Assembly (NCBI GenBank): GCA_023678885.1
Contig: CM043013.1
Span: 17,640,791-17,704,790 of the forward strand
DNA length: 64,000 nt
From: Pogostemon cablin
Taxonomy: Eukaryota; Streptophyta; Magnoliopsida; Lamiales; Lamiaceae
Direction: 5' to 3'
Made by a program: the position numbers and the translations under genes
Shown: piece by piece, positions 47,672 through 60,318 of the stretch
How the letters are laid out: each line of letters begins with the position of its first letter
Numbering within the stretch: position 1 is the first letter of the stretch
Notes under the pieces: model-generated
What the model saw: the letters and a program-made list of their open reading frames with translations, nothing else
What the model was told of the DNA's origin: nothing
The model's database searches: none

Positions 47672-47676
47672 TTCCC

Positions 47677-49761
47677 CATCCATCACGTTCAATCTCCTTC
47701 GCCTTGTCTTTCTTAGCTTTCAATCTCTTTGCTCTTTCCCACTTCTTCTCTACTATAAACTCAGTCTCCTGCTCTAGTGATGGCTCTGGAGTGTTCTGAA
47801 TAATAGGTGTAGCATTCGGTATCGAAATGGAAGTTACATGAAGTTGTTCGACTATTGTTTGACCAAAATGGTCTGGTCGAACAACATGAGTCTGGTCGAA
47901 CGAAGACTCTGTAAACGGGTTCAATTTGTCTAGGGCTGGTTTGACCATAGTTTGACCAGGATAATCTGGTCGAACGGGATGAGTCTGGTCGAACTAGTGT
48001 TCTATAAACTAAACTCGATCTTTCTTTTCCACAGGTGCCCATTCGACCATGGTTCGACCAGAATAGTCTGGTCGAATGGTAGTGCCTTGGTCGAATGCCA
48101 GATCAGAAAATAGAGTATCGTTACTCTATTTTTTTGAAAACTGTTCGACCATCAGGTCCGGTCGAATTGAGTAGTGTTGGTCGAACAAGGCTCCTGTCTC
48201 CTTCGTTTTCGTCTACCGACTTCATTGAACCTTTGTATTACGTCCTTGACCTCAACGTGATGGCATGACATAATTTAAGATTCGTAATACTTTGAGATGG
48301 GAGCTTACCCTTCTCAATAGTTTGCGTCAACTTGTTCACATTCCCTGCCATTTCCCCCATCAACAAGGTAAGGTCTTTATCTTCTTGGACAACTCCTCAT
48401 GATTCGAATCTATTTTTATCTCAATACGATCCACCTTTGCATCATTTCTAGCCACATAATGGTTCACCGTATCCTTTAAACCAGGTTTTCCTTCTTCCGT
48501 CTTAGCTCCAGGATTAACACCAGCATGAGGTTGCATAGCTGCATTCGGATTGCTCCATGAAAACTCCGGCCTCCTTGGTTGTTGATAGTTACCCTGGGGA
48601 CCACGATAGTTGAAATTCCCTTGGTAATTCATGTTTTCTTGATTGTTCGGATACCTCGTTCCTTGAATACTTTGTCCCATGGCATAGTTTGCTTCTTCTA
48701 AATCCTCTTGGATCGGTCTTTCTTCCCTATCATCCTGCTGCATCATCTTTGGTACTCTCTGTGACAAATCAGTAATCTGTTTTTACTGAGTTTCAAGTAG
48801 CACGTTTATATTAGCCAAGCTCGAGATGATCTCATCTTCTCTACTCGACTTTACCATCGTATATTCAACCTGCGCTAATTTTCCAAGGACATAGGTGCCT
48901 CTCACTCTATCAGTTGGCCAATCTCTTGAATTCATCGAAATATCCTTAAAGAGCTTTTCGGCCTCAATGGATGACTTTGTAAGCAATGCTCCATTAGAAG
49001 AAGCATCAAGTAACACTCGAGAATCACAATCCAATCCATTGTAGGATATACTGATATACTAAGCTTTTGACAAGCCATGTTGTGGACACCTTCTAAGCAT
49101 GTCCTTGAATCTGTCCCATGCTTCATGAAATTTCTCATTACCACCGATAGCAAATTGGTTGATTTCTTATTTCATCTTAAACACCTTTGAAGGTGGCATA
49201 TATCGCTCCAAGAACTTCAATTTCAATTGCTCCCAGGTAGTGCATTCAACAACATTAAGAGTATCGTACCAATCTCTAGCCCTTTTAGTAAGCGATAATT
49301 TAAAAAAAATAATCCTCCTTGCATTCTCATCATTTCATGCGCTTTTTTGTGTGCTTGCATATCCAGGAACTTATTCAAATGCTATTGAGGATCCTTAAAG
49401 ATTCCCCCAGAGAAAGGACTCCTTTCTATCATGCTGTCAAGAGCGAGATGAAGATCAAAATTGGCATCGGCTCCATGCGCTCCTAATAGCCCCACATTGC
49501 CTCTCTATTGTTCTTAAAGACTTCGCGGATGGCAAGATTATCCGAATTTGCTGCCATGTTGACTGCTTCTGCTTCTGAATTATCTTCAGTTGCAGCTTCA
49601 ATCACTTTCGGGTTCATCACTCCAACTTCAACTCCTAGATTAAGAGCTTTAGTTGCTTCCACATTCTTGTTCTTCTTCTTCTTTGCCTTCTTCTTCCTCG
49701 ACGATGCTCCAATGTCTGGATCAAAAGCCAGTAATGTTCCTACCTTTGATCTAGTGAGCAT
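47677..49761 (-). pseudogene. gag: Gag of the old Athila-type element, decayed
   Basis: Begins on the minus strand at 49761 with MLTRSKVGTLLAFDPD, comparable to MITRSKGNQ of the young element, followed by a lysine-rich stretch. The Gag core is broken by frameshifts but keeps RVLLDASSNGALLTKS, NSRDWPTDRV and YVLGKLAQVEY (49034-48783). A G/N/Q/Y-rich region (NYQGNFNYRGPQGNYQ, about 48600) takes the place of a zinc knuckle. Then come KWERAKRLKAKKDK and ERDGWG, where the solo LTR enters. Positions 47846-48205, inside this coding region, carry the GTCGAAC word array. Confidence 0.8.
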
Positions 49762-49850
49762 ACACCTAAGAGAAATATAGCCTTAGAATCCAAAGACAAG
49801 TATGGAATAATTTCAAATAACATAGCAACAATAAATTTGATAAGGACAAT

Positions 49851-49870
49851 CGTCCCCGGCAACGGCATCA
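49851..49870 (-). promoter_or_regulatory. PBS of the old Athila-type element, tRNA-Asp type
   Basis: The plus strand reads cgtccccggcaacggcatca, so the minus strand gives tgatgccgttgccggggacg. This matches the Athila/Tat tRNA-Asp PBS except for one or two bases (tgatgcc for tggcgcc). It lies between the 5' LTR and the gag start. Confidence 0.85.
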
Positions 49871-49874
49871 GAAT

Positions 49875-50096
49875 TGACAAGTAGAGATAGGTAGAGATAA
49901 ACAAGAGTTGACAAGTGAGAAGATAGATAGCTCTTCGGGCCATCCAGTTTCACTAATTAATCTTCCTTCCGTATGTCAATGTCCGACTCTGCCTTGTGGA
50001 TTATGGATGCATCACTAAGCCATACAAATCTACTATATAGACACAAGCAGATAAGCGTGTAACACGTGTGAACTACCCCAGAGCAAGAGATATAAC
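49875..50096 (-). repeat. 5' LTR of the old Athila-type element, inner part
   Basis: LTR end next to the PBS (tgacaag...). It is collinear with 19290-19500 of the 3' LTR but lacks about 198 bp that the 3' LTR and the solo LTR carry at this end. It is cut at 50096 by the plus copia element, whose left target copy is ataac (50092-50096). Confidence 0.8.
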
Positions 50097-51296
50097 TGTT
50101 AGATTATATACTAAAAGTCTAGCTTTTGTATGAATCAATGTTTTAACAATTTATTTGAAATGAGAATCATATGATCAAACGTTTTGCATATTATAATTTA
50201 TTTATATGTTTGTGCAAAAGTACATTTACTTTATACTATAGACAATATGTTGTGCTACAACACGCGCATATTATCAGTTTCCTTATAATGTATATACAGA
50301 TACTCACAATCGAGATAGACGGGGATAATCTATCGGGAAGGTTGTAGTGTGATTTGGTATTAGTTTGTCTTGACTATAAAATCACATTAGTATGCCTTGT
50401 GTGTATTGAGCAGAACCACTTGAGATTGTTCGAGTTATACTGACTATATAGGAGAACCTGATCTCAGTTATTATAGATGTTCGTACTCTTAATCCCTATA
50501 CAATAACATCGACATGTAAGCTAGTATTTATCTATTTGATTCATCAATGGGTGATATTTATATACTAAATTAATAAACTCGGTGAGTTGGGAAAAATATT
50601 GTCTCTATGGTGTGCTGTTGATTGTAGAAGGAATCTGTGTCCTATTAAATAGGTTGATGATGCCCCCTTGAGGAGCTCAAAAGGATTATCATGTAAATCT
50701 TGCAGGTGGATTTATTCCGGCATGATAATGAGATTGAGTGGTACTACTCTCGGATGAGATATTAATTAATGAAGTTGTCAGTAACTTAATTAATTAATGG
50801 ACATTGTATATCTTAAACATGGGAAGACTGTCGGGCTCATAATAAGAAGGAGCCCATAACGTAATTATGGGATTGGAGCAGCAGTGCAGTATAATATTTT
50901 AGTGGACTATATTATTATTATTGGACTTAAGTATAAGTTGTGGGCTAAACTTGTTTACTTAAGCCAATTGGAGGCCCGACTATAATTTTCTCCTCCTGGT
51001 CCCTATTGTAGCCCCTATATAAGCCATCTCAGCTTCCTGGAACCCTATTATTGTCGCCTCTTTTGATGTGAGAAATAGGAGAAAAGCATATTGAGAAGAT
51101 CCTGAAGATCGTCTCCCACACGACGTCAGGATTGGACTTGGGAATACAGCAGAAGACCTAGAGGTTGTTTTCTATAGCTGTTCATCATCAACATACCCTG
51201 GTGAAAGGTAATACGTTTCTGTCTTATATCTTCCACTGGATTGAAAACGCATGGAACCCTAACGGTTCACTCTAACCAAATGATCAAACACCAACA
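50097..51296 (+). repeat. 5' LTR of the plus copia element
   Basis: 1200 bp, starting tgttagattatatac and ending caccaaca. The 3' 500 bp (50796-51296) also form the first part of the tandem unit repeated downstream. Confidence 0.9.
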
Positions 51297-51310
51297 ATAG
51301 GTATCAGAGC
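51297..51310 (+). promoter_or_regulatory. PBS, initiator-Met tRNA type (unit 1)
   Basis: ataggtatcagagc follows the 5' LTR. The usual tggtatcagagc has a in place of one t-g position here. The copies in units 2 and 3 (about 53049 and 54827) read attggtatcagtgc and attggtatcagagc. Confidence 0.8.
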
Positions 51311-52402
51311 ATCAGTTTTGTGGTGAGACGTGACACGTTAGGCTAGAGTTTACATGCTATACGTGATTTAATTATCGTATGAAAGGCATGATAATTAGGG
51401 TTAGTGGGATTATTGTTCTGTGAAAACCCTACTTGTATGATGCCTGCCTTCGACGGTAATATGTGCGGCAAGCGACAGAAATCGGGGGCCTTGGCGAGGC
51501 TGGGCTGGACAATAAAAGTCAACGGTGCATACATGATGAACGACTGCAGCAACTTGATGTTTCCAATGAGCTTGAGCGCCGACAGGTGGAGACTGATGTG
51601 CTGCAAGACAAACGCGCTGATGACCGACAAGTGGCACGGCTGGACGATGCTGCTGACAGTGGCTGCAAAGCGCCAACTGGGATCAGCCTGTAGTGAAGGA
51701 TGGTGCTGGAGCTGGCGGTGTCTGACCAGGACAGTAAGTTCTGGATGAGTTGACAGTGGGTTCCATGGTGATTCCAAGTGAGTCACCTCCCTGGCCGATT
51801 GAGTCCTGCAAGTTCCGGGCGGGTCTAAAAAGCTTCCGGTCGAGGCAGCACCATAGCCGATCGGGTCTAAGAGGATTACGCAGCACACATCGTCAGGTTC
51901 CCAAGCAGAGTCAGCACGATCATAGCATGTTGCCGACATGGGTGGCGTGCGACTGGCAGTGAAGGGTCGTGCCAAGGGAGAACACAGCGTGGAGCTTAGA
52001 AGAGAAGGCACGACTCGTGCTAATCAACTGCACGAGTCATGCAGGCGTCATTGGGGCCAGGCATGCTAATTCTTCTAGCTATGGGGCACGACTCGTGCTG
52101 ATGCCTTGCATGAGTCATGCAGGTGCCTTCCGTCAGACAGTCAGGCTTGTTTTGGCGATTCAACATTTTCTGCATTTATTTTTGTGATATATATCTGATT
52201 TAATTAATTTAATTGTCCATTATTTTTATATGTGTAGATGCATGCTCTATTTGATTTAATTACTGTAATAAAAGCATGCTAGGAAGTGTATTTTATTATT
52301 AAATATTATTTTCATGTAAAAACCCTCGGTGTTAAATAACTAAGTGGGAGAGGGGATTGATAGTTAATTCCCGTGGCCTCCATCATTGGTTTGTAAGTGA
52401 TA

Positions 52403-52459
52403 TGAGTAAACTTGCGTGTTGGCTATAGTACCTTCCTTCCCATCAAATGAGTTTATTCA
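52403..52459 (+). ncRNA. 57-nt leader hairpin of the plus copia element (three copies)
   Basis: Predicted RNA structure, not a separate gene. Arms tgagtaaact and agtttattca pair over 10 bp with one G-U wobble; the loop holds cttccttcccatc(a/g)aatg. Repeats lie at 54157-54213 (right arm agtttattta, pairing kept by a wobble) and 55933-55989. Length and loop match the 57-nt hairpins at 41422-41478 and 41527-41583 of the minus copia element. Confidence 0.55.
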
Positions 52460-55400
52460 CAGATCACTGGTACAAGCTTCTTTATGATGATTGTAGAAAG
52501 TTACTCGAGCGCGTGTGATCTTCTCCATCTGAAGGGACATAAGCTCGCGCAATGGGCATTGTATATCTTAAACATGGGAAGACTGTCGGGCTCATAATAA
52601 GAAAGAGCCCATAATGTAATTATGGGATTAGAGCGGCTGTGCAGTATAATATTTTAGTGGACTATATTATTATTATTGGACTTAAGTATAAGTTGTGGGC
52701 TAAACTTGGATACTTAAGCCCAATGGAGGCCTGACTATAATTTCTCCTCCTGGACCCTATTGTAGCCCGTATATAAGCCATCTCAGCTTCCTAGAACCCT
52801 ATTATTGTCGCCTCTTTTGATGTAAGAAATAGGAGAAAAGCATATTGAGAAGATCCTGAAGATCGTCGCCCACACGACATCAGGATTGGACTTGGGAATA
52901 CAGCAGAAGACCTAGAGGTTATTTTCTACAACTGTTCATCGTCAACATACCCTGGTGAAAGGTAATACGTTTCTGTCTTATATCTTCTGCTGGATTAGAA
53001 ACGCATGGAACCCTAACGGTTCACTCTAACAAAATGATCAAATGCCAACAATTGGTATCAGTGCATCAGTTTTGTGGTGAGACGTGACACGTTAGGCTAA
53101 GGTTTACATGCTATACGTGATTTAATTATCATATGAAAGGCATGATAATTAGGGTTTATGGGATTATTGTTCTGTGAAAACCCTACTTGTACGATGCCTG
53201 CCTTTGACGGTAATATGTGCGGCAAGCGAAGAAAATCGGAGGCCTTGGAGAGGCTGGGCTGGACAATGAAAGTCAATGGCGCATACATGGATGAACGACT
53301 GCAGCAACTTGATGTTTCCAATGAGCTTGAGCACCGACAGGTGGAGACACATATGTTGTAAGATAAACGCGCTGATGGCCGACGGGTGGAACAGCTGGAC
53401 GATGCTGGTGACAGTGGCTGCAAAACGCCAACAGGGATCAGCCTGCAGTAAAGGATGGTGCTGGAGCTGGCGGTGTCTGACCAGGACAGTAGGTTCTGGG
53501 TGAGTTGACAGTGGGTTCCATGGTGATTCCAAGTGAGTCACCTCCCTGGCCGATCGAGTCCTGTAAGTTTCGGGCGGGTCTGAAGAGCTTTTGGTCGAGG
53601 CAGCACCATTGCTGATCAGGTCTAAGAGGATTGCGCAGCATACATCGTCAGGTTACCAAGCGGAGTCAGCGCAATCACAGCCTACTGCCGACATGGGTGG
53701 CGTGCGACTGGCAGTGAAGGGTCATGCCAAGGGAGAACACGGCGTGGAGCTTAGAAGAGAAGGCAGGACTCGTGCTAATCAACTGCACGAGTCATGCAGG
53801 AGTCGTTGGGGCCAGGAGAGCTAATTCTTCTAGCTATAGGGCACGACTCGTACTGATGCCTTGTATGAGTCATGCAGGTGCCTTCCGTCAAACAGTCGGG
53901 CTCATTTTGGCGATTCAACATTTTCTGCGTTTATTTTTGTGATATATATCTGAATTAATTAATTTAACTATCCATTATTTTTATATGTGTAGATGCATGC
54001 TCTATTTGATTTAATTACCGTAATAAAAGCATGCTAGGATGTGTAATTTATTATTAAATATTATTTGCATGTAAAAACCCTCGGTGTTAAATAACAAAGT
54101 GGGAGAGGGGATTAGTAGTGAATTCCCGTGGCCTCCATCATTGTTTGTAAGTGATATGAGTAAACTTGCGTGTTGGCTATAGTATCTTCCTTCCCATCGA
54201 ATGAGTTTATTTACAGATCACTGGTACAAGCTTCTTTATGATGATTGTAGAAAGTTACCCGAGCGCGTGTGATCTTCTCTATCTGAAGGTGTGATCTTCT
54301 CTATCTGAAGGGACATAAGCTCGCGCAATGGGCATTGTATATCTTAAACATGGGAAGACTGTCGGGCTCATAATAAGAAGGAGCCTATAACGTAATTATG
54401 GGATTGGAGGGACAGTGCAGTATAATATTTTAGTGAACTATATTATTATTATTGGACTTAAATATAAGTTGTGGGCTAAACTTGGATACTTAAGCCCAAT
54501 GGAGGCCCGACTATAATTTCTCCTCCTGGTCCCTATTGTAGCCCATATATAAGCCATCTCAGCTTCTTGGAACCTTATTATTGTCGCCTCTTTTGATGTG
54601 AGAAATAGGAGAAAAGCATATTGAGAAGATCCTGAAGATCGTCGACCACACGACGTTAGGATTGGACTTGGGAATACAGCAGAAGACCTAGAGGTGTTTT
54701 TCTACAGTTGTTCATCATCAACATACCCTGGTGAAAGGTAATGCATTTCTGTCTTATATCTTCCGCTGGATTGGAAACGCATGGAACCCTAACGGTTCAC
54801 TCTAACCAAATGATCAAACGCCAACAATTGGTATCAGAGCATCAGTTTTGTAGTGAGACGTGACACGTTAGGCTAGAGTTTACATGCTATACGTGATTTA
54901 ATTATCGTATGAAAGGCATGATAATTAGGGTTTATGGGATTATTATTTTATGAAAACCCTACTTGTACGATGCCTGCCTTCGACAGTAATATGTGCGGCA
55001 AGCGATGGAAATCGGGGGCCTTGGCGAGGCTGGGCTGGACAATGAAAGTCAACGGTGCATACATGATGAACGACTGCAGCAACTTGATGTTTCCAATGAG
55101 CTTGAGCACCGACAGGTGGAGATAGATGTGTTGCAAGACAAACGCGCTGATGGCCGACGGGTGGTACGGCTGGATTATGCTGGTGACAGTGGCTGCAAAG
55201 CGTCAACTGTGATCAGCCTGCAGTGAAGGATGGTGCTGGAGCTGGTGGTGTCTGACCAAGACAGTAGGTTCTGGGTGAGTTGACAGTGGGTTCCATGGTG
55301 ATTCCAAGTGAGTCACCTCCCTGGCCGATCGAGTCCTGCAGGTTATGAGCAGGTCTAAAGAGCTTCCGGTCGAGGAAGCACCATAGCCGATCGGGTCTAA

Positions 55401-56080
55401 GAGGATTGCACAGCACACATTGTCAGGTTCCCAAGCGGAGTCAGCACGATCAATGCCTGCTGCCGACATGGGTGGCGTGCGACTGGCAGTGAAGGGTCGT
55501 GCCAAGGGAGAACACGGCGTGGAGCTTAGAAGAGAAGGCACGACTCGTGCTAATCAACTGCACGAGTCATGCAGGCATCGTTGGGGCCAGGCGTGCTAAT
55601 TCTTCTAGCTATGGAGTACGACTCATACTGATGCCTTGCATGAGTCATGCAAGTGCCTTCCATCAGACAGTCAGGCTCGTTTTGGCGATTCAACATTTTC
55701 TGCATTTATTTTTGTGACATATATTTGAATTAATTAATTTAATTGTCCATTATTTTTATATATGTAGATGCATGCTCTATTTGATTTAATTAACATAATA
55801 AAAGCATGCTAGGAAGTGTATTTTATTATTAAATATTATTTTCATGTAAAAACCCTCGGTGTTAAATAACTAAGTTGGAGAGGGGATTGATAGTTAATTC
55901 CTGTGGCCTCCATCATTGGTTTGTAAGTGATATGAGTAAACTTGCGTGTTGGCTATAGTACCTTCCTTCCCATCGAATGAGTTTATTCACAGATCACTGG
56001 TCAAGCTTCTTTATGGTGATTGTAGAAAGTTACCCGAGCGCGTGTGATCTTCACCATCTGAAGGGACATAAGCTCGCGCA

Positions 56081-56409
56081 ATGGACTTAGAATCAAATAA
56101 TGGTTAACATTTAGGTACAAATAATAAGTACCCTCCCCATCGGAGTCACTGTTGTTATTTGCATGGCTAAAAAGGAACCGACTATTAATTATTTTATCAT
56201 AAAGTCAGGTTGACAAATAAAATTAATGGGTAAAACCTTCTCTTGTAAATGTTTGGGTTTGTATACGTCCACTCTATCGTGGCATGCAGACTCACGGTGC
56301 TTGAGATGTTGGTGAATTTTATTTTATATTGTTTTGAGGGAATAAATATAAATTGATAAATTCGATGCGTTTATCTATTTTATTTATTTATGATTCTCAG
56401 GATTTTCAA
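56081..56409 (+). other. Leader end before gag
   Basis: Single-copy leader part, homologous (inverted) to 40990-41300 of the minus element. It includes accctccccatcggagtcactg at about 56131, flanked by short arms aaataat / gttattt. No gene. Confidence 0.65.
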
Positions 56410-59400
56410 ATGGCACTCAACTCACTTTCTGTTATATTTTAAGAACACAAACTTACTGGCACAAATTATGTTGACTGGAAACGAAACATGGATATTGTTT
56501 TAACTGCTGAAGATTACATCTTTGTACTCACAGAGGAATGTCCTGCGAACCTACTAATGACTCTACTGAAGAGGAAAGAGCTGCTTATAATAGGTGGACT
56601 AAAGCTGATAGGATGGTTAAGTGCTATATATTGGCTTCAATGTCAGTTGTGCTTCAGCATCAACATCAAGTTATGAACTCTGCCTATGATATGATGCTGA
56701 ATCTTAAGGAACTCTTCGGGCACCAAAGTCGTCCTGCTAGGTCAGAGGGCATGGCACTGATGAACACCTAAATGGCTGAGGGCACTCCTATAAGGGAACA
56801 TATTCTTAGAATGATGGGCCAACTCAATGAGTTGGAGGTCCTTGGAGCTGAAATCGATGGGGAAACACAAGTCGATATCATACTCCAAAGCTTGCCTAGG
56901 AGTTTTGAGCAGTTTCGTCTAAACTACGATATAAACAAACATTTGTACATGTACGCAGAGCTTCTGACAGAACTTGTGGCAGTGGAAAGGCTGTTTCGTC
57001 GTGCTCCTCAGGTTCATATTGCTGAAAATGCTACTTATCCTAGGCCGAGAGGCGGTAGGAATAAGAAGAAGCAAGGAAATATTCAGCATCGATGAACCAA
57101 TTGAAAGCAAAGGGTGATGCAGTCAAGAAGTCTAAAGGCAAGTGCTTCAAATACAAGCAGCCGGGATATTACAAGGCTGACTGCCCTCTTCTGAAGGGGA
57201 ACAAGAATGGTAAGTCTTTTATACTAGTTGTTGAATCGTGTTTAGCGGCTGTATCTGCTGACACTAGGTGTGTAGATAAAGGAGCCACTGACCATGTCTG
57301 CAATTCTTTGTAGGGGTTGTACCACACCCGACAGCTTAGTGATGGGGAGATTACAATACTCATGGAGAATGCTACAAGAGTAGCGGTCGTTGCAGTGAGA
57401 GACGTTTATTTATTTTTCAATAAGAATAAAACTCTTGTTTTGAGGAATTATCTTTGTGTACCTTATCTTAGAAAGAATTTAATTTCGGTGTCTAAATTAT
57501 TTATGAATGGATATTCTGTTTCTTTTAATGACAAGGTTATTATAAGGGAAAATAGAATTGTTATATGTGATGGTACATTAATAGATAATTTGTATACTCT
57601 TAATCCAATTACTCCCACAGTGCAACAAATTGAATTGATTAATACATCTACTAATAAGAGAAAAGAACCTTCGAAAATGAAACAAACATATCTTTGGCAT
57701 CTTAGGCTTGGTCATATTAACTTGAGTAGGATTCAAAGGTTGATAGCTGATGGACCTCTGAGTTCATTAGTAGTGGAAAATTATCCAACTTGCGAATCCT
57801 TCTTGGAAGGAAAAATGACCAAAAGGCCTTTTAAGACAAAGGGGTATAGAGCCAAGGATCTGTTGGAATTGATTCATTCTGATTTATGTGGTCCTATGTC
57901 TATCCCGGAAAGAGGTGGTTATGAATATTTCGTCACTTTTATTGACGATTATTCTTAATAAGGATACATTTATTTGATGCGCCGCAAGTCTAAGTGCTTT
58001 GATAAATTCAAAGAGTACAAGGCTAATGTAGAAAAGCAACTTGGAAAACGTTTCAAGTCACTACAATCTGATTGTGGTGGTGAATACCTCTTGGGAGATT
58101 GTAGGAATTATTTATCAGAGGAAGGAATTCAATCCCAATTGTCTGCACCGGGCATACCCCAACAGAATGATGTAGCGGAACGAAGGAATATGACTCTTAT
58201 GGAAATGGTAAGATCAATGATGAGTTATTCGGAATTACCAAATTCATTTTGGGGATACGCCTTAAAAACAGCGGCTTACATCCTGAACTTAGTACCTTCT
58301 AAATCCGTAGTCTCTACTCCCACAAAACTGTGGACTGGGTGTAAGCCTAGTCTGAAATACATTCGGATTTATGGTGCTCCAGCATATGTGTTTAGAGGAG
58401 ATGCTGATAAGTTAGAAGCACGTACTGAAGTTTGTCTATTTGTAGGATATCCTAAAGGAACAAAGGGTGGTTTGTTTTATAATCCGAAGGACTAAAAGGT
58501 GATCGTTAGCACGAACACCAAATTTTTTGAAGAGGATTATATAATGGATCACAAACCCATAAGTAAAATTGTTCTATAAGAAGTAAGAAGGGAAACACCA
58601 AATATAATACCAACTGTACAAGAGGATATATCACAAGTCACTACACTGGGTGTTACACCTGATACACAATTGCCTGTGGAGCCTTGCCATAGTGGGAGGG
58701 TTGTGAGACAACCGAAAAAATTCATGGGATTGGGAGAGTCGTCAGACTTGGTCCCTGGTGAACATGAAATTGACCCATAGAATTATGACGAAGCACTGCA
58801 TGATAAAGATACTCAATCATGGCAAAAGATAATAAAATCTGAAATAGAATATATTCTAATCAAGTCTGGGAGCTTGTAGAACCACCTGATGGTATAAAAG
58901 CCATTAGATGCAAAGGTGGAAACCTTTAAACCAAGGCTTTTCGCTAAAGGATATACTCAAAAAGAAGAAATCGATTATGAGAAAACCTTCTCGCCTGTGG
59001 CCATGCTTAAGTTCCAGATTATTTTATCAATTGCCGCTCATATGGACTATGAGGTATGGCAAATGGAAGTCAAGACAGCTTTCCTAAATGGAAGTCTTAA
59101 GGAAAACATCTATATGAAGCAACCAGAGGAATTCATTGAAAAGGGCGAAGAGAATCTTGTTTGTAAGTTTAATAGGTTCATTTATGGATTGAAACAAGCT
59201 TCTACATAATTGAACATCCGTTTTGATGAAATAATCCAATCATATGGATTTATTCAATGTCCAGATGAATCATGTGTGTACAAGAAGTGTGACCGAAACA
59301 TAGTGATTTTTCTTGTACTCTACGTGGATGATATTCTTCTCATTGGAAATAATGTAAAGGTATTGTCGGGTGTAAGAGTACGGCTGTCTAAGCAGTTTGA

Positions 59401-60311
59401 CATGAAGGACATAGGAAAAGCGGGGCACATTTTAGGGATCAAAATAATAAGGGTTCGCAAGAAAAGAATATTGTGCTTGTCCCAAGCTTCATACATTGAT
59501 ATAATCTTAGCTTGATTTAGCATGCAAGATTCCAAAAAAGGTTTTCTACCTTTCAGATATGGAATACCTCTATCTAAGAAAATGTGTTCTAAGACACAGC
59601 ATGAAATAGAGGAGATGAAACTGGTTTCTTATGCTTCGGCAGTAGGTAGCCTCATGTATGCAATGCTATGTATAAGACCGAATATCTATTATGCTGTAGG
59701 CATGGTCAATAGGTATTAAAGTAATCCAGGACAGGGCATTGGACTGCGGTAAAACATATTTTGAAGTACCTGCGAAGGACTAGGGATTATGTGCTGGTTT
59801 ACCGGGCAGATACTTTGTTACCTTTGGGTTATATTGATTCGGATTTTCAGTCAGATAGAGATGCTAGTAAATCCATCTAGGGTTATATGTTTACTCTTGG
59901 AGGAGGAGCCATAATATGGAGGAGTTTAAAGCAGAAATGTGTTGCAGACTCTACCATGGAAGCTGAATATGTAGCAGCCTCTGAGGCAGCTAAAGAAGCA
60001 GTATGGCTCATGAGCTTCTTAATGGACTTGGATATGATTCCTAGTTTGCCCAAAGTAATCACAATTTATTGTGATAACAGTGGTGCAGTAGCAAACTCGA
60101 AGGAACCACGAGCCCATAAGGCGAGTAAACACATTGAGCGCAAGTACCACCTTATACGAGATATCATTATAAGAGGGAAGGTCGTTGTCCTAAGATTGCA
60201 TCTGAGGATAACCTAGCTGATCCTTTTACTAAGAGTCTTCCAGCAAAAGCATTCGATGGGAATGTAGAAGGAATGGGGATTAGATCCATGTCAGCAGATA
60301 TGGCAGCATAA
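56410..60311 (+). pseudogene. gag-pol: Ty1/copia gag-pol, multiply broken
   Basis: Starts ATGGCACTCAACTCA at 56410 and stops after ten codons. Gag continues (LTGTNYVDWKRNMDIVLTAE), with a frameshift near 56540 and a stop at 56769. The zinc knuckle is worn (CFKYKQPGYYKADC). Protease reads CVDKGATDHVCNS, with K where the active site has S, then a stop at about 57311. Integrase follows: WHLRLGHINLSRI (GAG pre-integrase), ELIHSDLCGPM, FVTFIDDYS, two stops at 57956-57961, LQSDCGGEY and QQNDVAERRN. RT has KTFSPVAMLK, EVWQMEVKTAFLNG, IYGLKQAS and LYVDDILLIGNN. RNase H is GGGAIIWRS, VADSTMEAEYVAAS and IYCDNSGAVANSK. The last in-frame stop is at 60309-60311. The order PR-INT-RT-RH is diagnostic for copia. 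At least ten disabling changes rule out a functional product. Confidence 0.93.
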
Positions 60312-60318
60312 TCTTTTA

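Larger units (their letters stand above)
50796..56080 (+). repeat. Tandem triplication of LTR end + PBS + leader
   Basis: Three direct units: 50796-52550 (1755 bp), 52551-54326 (1776 bp) and 54327-56080 (1754 bp). Each starts at aatgg(a/g)cattgtatatc in LTR sequence, passes the LTR end caaca and a PBS, and runs through the leader to gctcgcgc. Unit 2 is longer by a 22-bp duplication of gtgtgatcttctctatctg-aag at about 54268-54311. The unit joints share the microhomology aatgg between LTR (taattaatgg) and leader (cgcgcaatgg). ORFs of up to 222 codons in the units are not supported as genes. Confidence 0.93.

Noticed and set aside
51343..52011. 222-codon minus-strand ORF in the copia leader and similar ORFs at 53097-53541 and 55203-55541
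   Set aside because: They lie in triplicated leader sequence, differ in frame between units and show no protein family. They are treated as chance ORFs.
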